A DNA stretch of 9,566 nucleotides from Armatimonadota bacterium (GTDB lineage: Bacteria; Armatimonadota; Abditibacteriia; CG2-30-59-28), in NCBI GenBank assembly GCA_016199605.1, contig JACQGJ010000411.1:1-9566 (forward strand), in the 5' to 3' direction. This document shows positions 1 to 5,845 of the stretch, piece by piece (the first letter of the stretch is position 1; each line of letters begins with the position of its first letter). Under the pieces are notes generated by a model. The model ran no database searches and was not told where the DNA came from. It saw nothing but the letters and a program-made list of their open reading frames with translations. The translations under genes and the position numbers were made by a program.

Positions 1-123
1 GGCACCCTTCGCAACCACGATCACCGCTTCGGCCCGTCCGCCTCTCGCGATGGTCATTGCATGCGAGGTTGTAACACCGGCAGCTAACGATAGGACAACA
101 ACAGGAACCGCAAATTCCAGCAT
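1..123 (-). CDS. Exported protein, N-terminal fragment (DUF4838/alpha-glucuronidase-like start)
   Basis: Only the first 41 codons are in the window; the gene runs off the left edge. The ATG at 121-123 is the only plausible start: an in-frame TGA lies at 178-180 and no ATG, GTG or TTG lies between. A purine-rich AGGGGG sits at 135-140, rather far (11 bases) from the start. Residues 4-18 form a hydrophobic stretch and Ser-His-Ala at 20-22 is a good signal peptidase I site, so the protein is probably exported, although the n-region lacks the usual Lys/Arg. After the cleavage site the chain reads MTIARGGRAEAVIVVAKGA. This resembles the first beta hairpin of DUF4838 and GH67-type N-terminal domains, where an 'I.R.G.....IVV...A' strand pair precedes an AAxEL helix. 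That assignment is inference from a very short piece. It would be the last visible gene of the operon, 64 bases after the GH42-like gene. Confidence 0.6.
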   Translation of the reverse strand, partial: MLEFAVPVVVLSLAAGVTTSHAMTIARGGRAEAVIVVAKGA

Positions 124-155
124 ATCGAACAGTACCCCCTGCCTGTAGGACGACT

Positions 156-172
156 CGGACTCGCAGAGTCCG
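156..172. other. Perfect 7-bp hairpin between two genes
   Basis: CGGACTC and GAGTCCG pair perfectly around a 3-base loop in the 64-base gap between the GH42-like gene and the left-edge exported gene. No T-run follows on either strand, so it does not have the form of an intrinsic terminator. It could slow ribosomes or RNases between the two cistrons, or be chance. The rest of the gap holds nothing recognisable except the downstream gene's weak ribosome-binding site. Confidence 0.4.
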
Positions 173-187
173 CATACTCAGTTTGGG

Positions 188-2467
188 CTACTTTCTCCGA
201 ATACGGAGCAGCCTCGGCTCCATGGGCGCAAGGGCGATTCGACTCAGGTCAACGTCCTTGCCGCTCAGCAGGTCAACCGCACGACCCGACAAATGCAGTC
301 TGACTGTCTCGGCTTGCTCATTGTAGCTGATCATCGGGACATGCAGGTCGCGACGGCAGCGAACCACACGATACTCCACGCCCCAGGCATCTCGTTCGCC
401 GAGTGCCTCCGTGAGTTTCACAGTTTCAAGCCCTCCCGAGATCAGCACCGGCTTTAGTGCCCCCATCATTCCCCGCTCGTCGAGGTCCGCCCCGATACGC
501 TTCGCAGTCAGCAACGACTTTGGCAGTGGGCGCGGGCGGTGGTATTCGTCCCATCCCAGACAGTCGCGACCCACCATGACTACGTGCCCACCCCGCCGGA
601 CGAACTTTTCAAGACCTGCCATGGCACTCTCCCGCACGTGCGTCGCACGAGGAAGGAGGATCCAGTCCACACGGTCGTTTGCCTTGGAGAACTTCCCGGT
701 CGCCAACTGACGCTCGCTAACAAAGGTGACCGGCTGTCCCATGAAGGTCAGGGCCGTGTAGACAGATCGAAGCGCCTGCGGATAATCGCTCTGCTCCCAG
801 AAGACCGAAGGTCTCGAGTAGAGAAGCGCCACTTTCGGCTTGGCAACGTTGATGGCCGCCAACTCTTCACTCAGACGGTTCATGTCCAGCATGGCGCGAT
901 CCGCGGCGTAGATGTTGGCGGGGCGGAAATAGATCTGGCCCTGGCTGTCTCCAGTCGTCCAACACTCCCAGACAAATATCGCCGTCGCTGCCCTGTGGTG
1001 CAGCGCGCCCTGCCAGACTGCGGCGTATGTTTGGGCCGGCGGAATGCTCTGCGGACCGAACGGGACCGGGATGGGATGATTCTCGGAATCAAATACCGGC
1101 TGGCCGCGGAAGGAATGCAGCAGATCGTAGTTCAACGCCTGGCTCCGCCACCAGTAGGCCTCCGGTCCCTCGTGCGCCGGAACGCACGGCCAGGCGTCGC
1201 TGTCGGCCAGGTCCGTGAAATCGCTGAACAGTTCAGGGTCCGGGACCGGCACAAAAGATTGGTCGCCGGTGACGTCGAGTACCCGCAAGGCTTTTACGTG
1301 CGTCAGCGCCCGTGGGGCGATGGACTTGATGATCCCATTCATCCAGCCGTGCCAGTCGGCGAAATGCTGGTGGTTGAAGGTCACCCAGTCGTAGTAGGCA
1401 CGGCGGGTCTCAAGACCGTCGGGCATACCGACGGCAGGCACAGGCACCCCATCGAAGCTCTGGTAATCGGTCTTGTAGAGGGCGTTGAGCGCGCGAATGG
1501 TGGGGTGATGCCTTTTGAGCCACTCGATCCAGAGAGGACGGCTGTACTGGTCACGTCCGCTGTGGAGGTACTCCGGCTCATTCGACAGGTAGAAACCGAA
1601 CAGCGCGGGGGAATCCTTCACCACCGGCACGTACATTCTCAGCCACCGCTCGATGACTTCACGCGCTTTAGGATGATCGATGTTGTAGTTGATGAAGCCT
1701 GCCGGGGTGGTGGACATGACATCGGGAGCGTCCTTGATGGCCCAGTCCGGCATGATATGTGGCGCAACAGCCAGATCCATCATCACACCGTTGTCGGCGG
1801 CTGTTTGAAGCACCTTGGGGAGGTCCTTCAGTTTCTGTAGTGGTGTCCAGTCCGGCCCGACAAAGGCGAGGCTCGGGGCGTTCTGAAGCAGTGTGACGCC
1901 CAGGTTCCGCCACTCCGGCAACATGTCGGTCGTCGTGTTGAACGCGCTCGCGGCATAGTTCATGTAGCCGGAGAGCCAGTAGGGCCGCCGCGTCACTTTT
2001 TTCGAATCGCCGATCAGGGTGGGGACGAACAACAGACCATTGCGTATGACGATCCGCCCACCCGCGGGTCGCGGCACAATCACCGGTGGCGCCCCGTTCT
2101 GCAACGCGTTGATCCGCTGTTCGGTCCAATCCAGAACCTGCGTGACTTCCTCGCTTTGCAGGCTGGCCCATTCAAGTTCCTTGCCCGCGGGTCCACCAGG
2201 GACCGGACCAGGAAAGCGTTCCACGACGGCCAGCCCCAATCGGACGTACGAGTCTTTGCCGGGCGCCGGTTTATCTGCGATGAACTGTCGGGTCCTCCCC
2301 ACTCGCGACGGAATGTCGGCAAACTTCGCGGTGATCTTCGGTGACGGTTCCGCAGCCCCGGACCTCTGGACTGTCACTAAGGCCAGTAGCGGCATTGACA
2401 TGCTCAGGGGGATGCCAAGAACCCTCGACCAGCGCAAACCCTCGGTTCCACCTCGTACCTGATTCAT
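188..2467 (-). CDS. Exported GH42-like (clan GH-A) glycoside hydrolase
   Basis: A 759-residue protein with the GH42 beta-galactosidase layout. Residues 1-39 are a signal sequence (basic start, hydrophobic core at about 17-33, likely cleavage after Gly-Ala-Ala near 37-39). A (beta/alpha)8 barrel spans about 165-540. A flavodoxin/glutaminase-like domain of the kind GH42 enzymes use for trimerisation follows at about 545-690, then a short beta-rich tail. The acid/base is probably E297 in SNEPEY. The following segment (WIEWLKRHH, then IRALNALYKTDY) matches the conserved GH42 'WLK.KY.tI..LN..w.T.y' stretch. The nucleophile is probably E462 in FDSENHP. Both glutamates are present, so it should be active. 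The reaction would be retaining hydrolysis of a beta-galactoside or similar glycoside outside the cytoplasm; true GH42 specificity is not certain because the N-terminal 165 residues are extra. AGAAGGG at 2473-2479 lies 5 bases from the ATG. Propeller B ends 20 bases upstream. Confidence 0.85.
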   Translation of the reverse strand: MNQVRGGTEGLRWSRVLGIPLSMSMPLLALVTVQRSGAAEPSPKITAKFADIPSRVGRTRQFIADKPAPGKDSYVRLGLAVVERFPGPVPGGPAGKELEWASLQSEEVTQVLDWTEQRINALQNGAPPVIVPRPAGGRIVIRNGLLFVPTLIGDSKKVTRRPYWLSGYMNYAASAFNTTTDMLPEWRNLGVTLLQNAPSLAFVGPDWTPLQKLKDLPKVLQTAADNGVMMDLAVAPHIMPDWAIKDAPDVMSTTPAGFINYNIDHPKAREVIERWLRMYVPVVKDSPALFGFYLSNEPEYLHSGRDQYSRPLWIEWLKRHHPTIRALNALYKTDYQSFDGVPVPAVGMPDGLETRRAYYDWVTFNHQHFADWHGWMNGIIKSIAPRALTHVKALRVLDVTGDQSFVPVPDPELFSDFTDLADSDAWPCVPAHEGPEAYWWRSQALNYDLLHSFRGQPVFDSENHPIPVPFGPQSIPPAQTYAAVWQGALHHRAATAIFVWECWTTGDSQGQIYFRPANIYAADRAMLDMNRLSEELAAINVAKPKVALLYSRPSVFWEQSDYPQALRSVYTALTFMGQPVTFVSERQLATGKFSKANDRVDWILLPRATHVRESAMAGLEKFVRRGGHVVMVGRDCLGWDEYHRPRPLPKSLLTAKRIGADLDERGMMGALKPVLISGGLETVKLTEALGERDAWGVEYRVVRCRRDLHVPMISYNEQAETVRLHLSGRAVDLLSGKDVDLSRIALAPMEPRLLRIRRK

Positions 2468-2487
2468 TCGAGCCCTTCTGTTTGTGT

Positions 2488-4077
2488 TCAGACTAACGCA
2501 AACGAATACAGAGAAGCGTCGCGCATGAAGAAGCGCAGGCGCAGTGAGCCACCGTGCGGGATGTCAGCGCGCCCCTTCCACGTGATAGTAGCCTTTGTGC
2601 TATCGCCTGAAAAAGTATTGCACGCTGCTCGGCTGCAACCCTCCAAAACGCGCTCTTCCGAGTCAGTCGCCTCTACCTGAACGTAACCGCCGTTGCCGCA
2701 GGTTGCGTTCAAGACAAGCTGTCGCCCCTCTGTCCTCAGGTCTTTGGTTACGAGAACGCCCTCGCGGACGGCCCCGGCATCAACGGAAACAAAACCATCG
2801 AGCCTCATCTTGGCCAGCCCGAGTCCGTAGCGGGCCGCCTCCACGTTGTGCGCTTCAGGAACATCAAGGCCTTCATACAGGCCCATCATCCACCAGTCGT
2901 GGTGACAACTTGCCCCTCCATAGAACACGAAGGACTCATCACCCATCGGAATGGGGGGGCTCGAAATATTGACCATGCAATCATCCCAGGAACCGGCGCT
3001 GGTGGTTAACCACGGTTGCCGCTGGTTCAGTTGATACCATCTCCAGCCATCGCGACTATACACCAGCCGGACATCAATGGTATTGGACACCTCGTGCAGC
3101 ACATTGACCAGACCCACGTAGACTTCTCCCCTCTTGAACTGCACCATTCCGTAGTAACTGTCGTCCAGGTTGTCCTCCTGCGCATCGGGTGTGAGGATGC
3201 ACTGGGGACGAGACCAGTGGATCAGATCAACGCTTTCCGACTGAAAGACCCTGCGCTTATTCATGCGGGCCACATCATGGGGAAAGGTGGGAGGGAAGAA
3301 ACTATTGGTTCTCGGCCGCCGTTCATCGTAATGCACGCTCAACATGCCAGCAGCACGAGTGAGGAATCTATAGATGCCGCTGTCAGCATCCACAAAGAAG
3401 GTGTAGGCATCACCGAGACCGTTTCCGTGCTGGCCATATCTTGGCAGCTCCTTGGAAGGGGTCCATTTGATTCCGTCCGCCGAGTAGTGCATCTCAATAC
3501 GAATCTCATCATGACTATTATCAAACCCGGGTTTAAGGTTCAGCGTAGTGGCCAACTCTTCCTCTGAACGATCCTTGGCATACAGATAGCGAGTCAACAG
3601 CATCTTGAATCGCCTTTCCGGATCCGGGTCCAGAGTATCCTCAAACACGGTTGTCGAATCGAGCTTCGTAAAAGGCGGTTTGCCACCAATAACGATGTTC
3701 GTTCTGCGACCCTCTACCTCAAGATGATCCAGTTCCGGTTTTTCCCAGTTCAGGCCGTCGCTCGAGCGGGCATAAGAGGTCCAAGACGAAACGCAATACA
3801 GGGCCTTCTGACGTACGACCTCTTGCGTATCCACAGGGAAATCGTCATACCAGCACTTGAATTCACCGGTCGCGCTGTCACGAAGGAGATTCCAGCCATT
3901 GACGGTGAGGTAGGGAATGCGCTCCCACGGGCGGTCTTTCTGGATTAGAGGCCCAGGTTCCTTTCTGGGGCTGTGTACCGTCCGGGTTATGTCCTGAATC
4001 TGCTCAACGACCAGATTGTCGAAGAAGTACTGGGGCACGTTCCCGATAATCAGCATGGTGCTATCCATATAGTTCAT
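2488..4077 (-). CDS. Propeller protein B (GH32/GH43-like, Asp-box containing), paralogue of the protein at 5846-7459
   Basis: A 529-residue protein read as a beta-propeller (about 30-430) plus a C-terminal beta-sandwich (about 440-529). Four Asp-box-like S-x-D-G-x-x-W motifs mark blades: SSDGLNW at 105-111, SADGIKW at 199-205, a degenerate one ending at W288, and SRDGWRW at 341-347. Such motifs occur in GH32/43/68-like and sialidase-like propellers. The C-terminal domain shares GY-QVEV, the GD-W-G segment and the RRF/LY-F ending with propeller A, so the two are paralogues. No signal peptide or membrane segment is seen, so a cytoplasmic location is likely. Where propeller A has Glu-Cys (296-297), this protein has Gly-Met (310-311), so it may have lost a catalytic residue or act on another substrate. 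AAGGAG at 4083-4088 sits 5 bases from the first ATG; a second ATG lies three codons in. Substrate unknown; a glycan-binding or non-hydrolytic role is possible. Confidence 0.75.
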   Translation of the reverse strand: MNYMDSTMLIIGNVPQYFFDNLVVEQIQDITRTVHSPRKEPGPLIQKDRPWERIPYLTVNGWNLLRDSATGEFKCWYDDFPVDTQEVVRQKALYCVSSWTSYARSSDGLNWEKPELDHLEVEGRRTNIVIGGKPPFTKLDSTTVFEDTLDPDPERRFKMLLTRYLYAKDRSEEELATTLNLKPGFDNSHDEIRIEMHYSADGIKWTPSKELPRYGQHGNGLGDAYTFFVDADSGIYRFLTRAAGMLSVHYDERRPRTNSFFPPTFPHDVARMNKRRVFQSESVDLIHWSRPQCILTPDAQEDNLDDSYYGMVQFKRGEVYVGLVNVLHEVSNTIDVRLVYSRDGWRWYQLNQRQPWLTTSAGSWDDCMVNISSPPIPMGDESFVFYGGASCHHDWWMMGLYEGLDVPEAHNVEAARYGLGLAKMRLDGFVSVDAGAVREGVLVTKDLRTEGRQLVLNATCGNGGYVQVEATDSEERVLEGCSRAACNTFSGDSTKATITWKGRADIPHGGSLRLRFFMRDASLYSFALV

Positions 4078-4082
4078 GTCAT

Positions 4083-4088
4083 CTCCTT
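4083..4088 (-). promoter_or_regulatory. Ribosome-binding site of propeller B
   Basis: AAGGAG 5 bases before the ATG at 4077 fixes the start. It immediately follows the heptamer repeat on the transcript, so translation of propeller B begins just after the repeat. Confidence 0.75.
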
Positions 4089-4092
4089 CCCC

Positions 4093-4141
4093 GTTTCACA
4101 TATCACATTTCACGTTTCACGCATCACGTATCACGTTTCAT
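4093..4141. repeat. Heptamer tandem repeat, seven units
   Basis: Seven contiguous 7-base units fit plus-strand consensus RYWTCAC (minus strand GTGAWRY), differing only at a few positions; the last unit ends in T instead of C. The array fills most of the 60-base gap between the 140-residue protein and propeller B, and its last unit includes that protein's TGA stop codon (4138-4140). Short heptamer arrays are known in some bacteria, for example the STRR elements of cyanobacteria. The function here is unknown. Strand slippage would change spacer length in 7-base steps but would not alter either protein except at the stop codon edge. Confidence 0.9.
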
Positions 4142-4560
4142 GATTCAACTATCACAGTGGTCTCCACCACCCTCACGGCATAGTCTCCCGGATAACGCTC
4201 AAGGCTTGTGCCCACGTCTTCGGGGATTTTGCAGCCAGCACGAACAGTCACTTTCGAATCCTCCACGTGCATCGTTCCACCTTCTTCCTTCAGGACCTCA
4301 GGCATCGCAACCGTAAACGGGTGTGCGGTGTCCACGACCTTTATTGTCAGTGGATTGGTAGCTGGAGCTCTGTCCTCCACCTCCAGTCCAAAGCTCAAGC
4401 GGCAAATCTCGGTCGTACTGGTGAAGGAGAACCTGAAGTCCTCCTCCGAATAGCTCCCCCAGCCGACATTGATACCGCCTCCCACGTAACGGACATTCTC
4501 GAATTCAAAGCGTCCTTCCGCCGGAGCGCGGTCCCAGGCAATGGATACGTTGATTCTCAT
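4138..4560 (-). CDS. Small beta-rich protein of unknown function
   Basis: A 140-residue protein that I do not recognise. The frame is open further upstream, to 4773, but that part overlaps the end of the aminotransferase and reads as low-complexity Ser/Thr/Arg-rich shadow sequence. The ATG at 4560 is therefore chosen; it has GGGGAG at 4570-4575, 9 bases away, and begins 19 bases after the aminotransferase stop. The chain alternates hydrophobic and polar residues throughout, with aromatic clusters (FEFENVRYVGG, FRFSF) and ends in VRVVETTVIVES, which is typical of an all-beta sandwich. No signal peptide, membrane segment, cysteine motif or catalytic triad is apparent (one Cys in the first half, one near residue 109). 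It could be a small sugar-binding or chaperone-like partner of the neighbouring enzymes. Its position between the aminotransferase and propeller B is the only functional clue. Confidence 0.65.
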   Translation of the reverse strand: MRINVSIAWDRAPAEGRFEFENVRYVGGGINVGWGSYSEEDFRFSFTSTTEICRLSFGLEVEDRAPATNPLTIKVVDTAHPFTVAMPEVLKEEGGTMHVEDSKVTVRAGCKIPEDVGTSLERYPGDYAVRVVETTVIVES

Positions 4561-4579
4561 TGATGGTGACTCCCCGTCG

Positions 4580-5842
4580 TTAAGACATCCTCTGAACGCG
4601 GGACCTCTTCCAGGTCCTCCTGGTCTTGCCCATGACGAAATCACAGATCTCCAGGCACTCGTCGATGTCGCGGTTCTTGTGCGAGTAGTTGACGAAGGCC
4701 ACGTGCCAGGGACAGAAGAAAAGGCCGTAGCGAAGGCACTGGCTGAAGAAATGCTGGTGAGCCGGATGATCACACCGATTGCCCTCGTTCGGATGCCACG
4801 TGAAACGCGGCATCGAAGGCACGGGGGCGGGATAGGCTTTCGGCTCTTCCATGTCGTGATTCAAGCAGATGCTGTTAAGACCGTCAATGAGTCGCTGACC
4901 GACCTTAAAGAGATGATCCACGACTCGCTTTTCCTTCAGCTCTTTCAGAGTAGCCACGGCTGCGGCAATGGAGAGGGCCTCGACGGAAAAGGTTCCCGCT
5001 GTAGGCGTTTCGCTCATCCGTTCCATGTATGCAGCTTTCCCGACGATCGCCGAGAGGGGATATCCATTGGCCATGCCCTTAGAGAGTGTGGTGAGATCGG
5101 GAGTGACGCCGAGCAGTTCTTGCGCTCCACCCAGTGCCACGCGAAAGCCGGTCTTGACCTCATCGAAGATGACCAACGCCCCATGCTGATGCGCGACATC
5201 AATAATGCCCTGGTAGTTCTCCGGGGTGAAGGGTCTGGTGTCCGCCGGACAGAGAATGACCGCCGCAAACTTCTGTCTGGACTTCTTGAAAAGTTGTTCG
5301 AGCCCTTCTGCAGTCCCGCCAAACTGATGAACCACTTCTCCCGCCGCCTGATGGACCCCCCCTTGTCCCTCCGGGAAACCTTCTGCGTGCTTCCATATAT
5401 CCGCCCAACCGTGGTAGCCATGCCTTGCGATAGGTACACGACCGGTTACACATCGCGCCAACCGGGCTGCCGCAAGCGTTGCCTCGGTTCCTGTCTTGAG
5501 GAACCTCACCCGTTCAGCGCAGGGAACCATCTCGACCAGCAGCCGCGCAAGCTCCAGTTGAATCGGATGGTTCGAGGACGACTGAAACGAGTCGCGGATG
5601 ATCGCCACTGCGGCATCATCGACCCGTTTGTAGGCGTAGCCCAGGATGATCGGGCCAATACTGCAAAGCAGGTCGATGAATTCATTGTCATCCACGTCCC
5701 ACATCCGGCAGCCTTTGGCCCGCGCGAAGTAGGTGGGATATTCCGGATACAAGGGCTGCCGCGTTCCCTGAGTGCCACCAGCGATCCATTCACTGGCTTC
5801 CCTCCAGAGTTTTTTCGATTGTCGGAAAGAATATGCCTTCAT
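4580..5842 (-). CDS. Class III PLP aminotransferase, glutamate-1-semialdehyde-aminomutase-like
   Basis: A 420-residue fold-type I PLP enzyme of the class III (GSAM-like) group. Visible motifs in order: GGTQGTR at 22-28; a PLP-phosphate loop TGTEAT at 117-122; HGYHGW at 141-146, for stacking on the cofactor; FDEVKTGFR at 226-234, where D227 should bind the pyridine nitrogen; and TLSKGMANGYP at 252-262, where K255 is the Schiff-base lysine. The set is complete, so the enzyme is probably active and cytoplasmic. It differs from true HemL: the lysine loop reads SKGMANGYP, and the AGTF segment near 282-285 continues SVEAL instead of the usual GNPL-type. With glycan-active neighbours, transamination of a keto-sugar or amino-sugar intermediate is more likely than tetrapyrrole synthesis; this is inference. 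Its start lies 3 bases after the propeller A stop, with AGGAGG at 5851-5856 inside the end of that gene. The last 15 residues are Arg/Lys-rich. Confidence 0.88.
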   Translation of the reverse strand: MKAYSFRQSKKLWREASEWIAGGTQGTRQPLYPEYPTYFARAKGCRMWDVDDNEFIDLLCSIGPIILGYAYKRVDDAAVAIIRDSFQSSSNHPIQLELARLLVEMVPCAERVRFLKTGTEATLAAARLARCVTGRVPIARHGYHGWADIWKHAEGFPEGQGGVHQAAGEVVHQFGGTAEGLEQLFKKSRQKFAAVILCPADTRPFTPENYQGIIDVAHQHGALVIFDEVKTGFRVALGGAQELLGVTPDLTTLSKGMANGYPLSAIVGKAAYMERMSETPTAGTFSVEALSIAAAVATLKELKEKRVVDHLFKVGQRLIDGLNSICLNHDMEEPKAYPAPVPSMPRFTWHPNEGNRCDHPAHQHFFSQCLRYGLFFCPWHVAFVNYSHKNRDIDECLEICDFVMGKTRRTWKRSRVQRMS

Positions 5843-5845
5843 CGT

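Noticed and set aside
156..172. Intrinsic transcription terminator
   Set aside because: No T-tract follows the stem on either strand and a same-strand gene begins shortly after.
539..1840. Long open frame on the plus strand (433 codons) opposite the GH42-like gene
   Set aside because: It is fully antisense to a gene with clear catalytic motifs and a signal peptide, has a composition rich in Arg, Gly and His without domain logic, and has no convincing ribosome-binding site.
4093..4141. CRISPR array
   Set aside because: Units are 7 bases and contiguous with no spacers, so this is a simple tandem repeat.
4561..4773. Longer N-terminus for the 140-residue protein, up to the ATG at 4773
   Set aside because: The added 71 residues overlap the aminotransferase C-terminus and are Ser/Thr/Arg-rich shadow sequence; the ATG at 4560 has a ribosome-binding site and normal spacing.
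4580..5842. Assignment as HemL (heme biosynthesis)
   Set aside because: Fold and family fit, but the lysine loop and AGTF segment differ from HemL and no tetrapyrrole gene is nearby, so no gene symbol is given.
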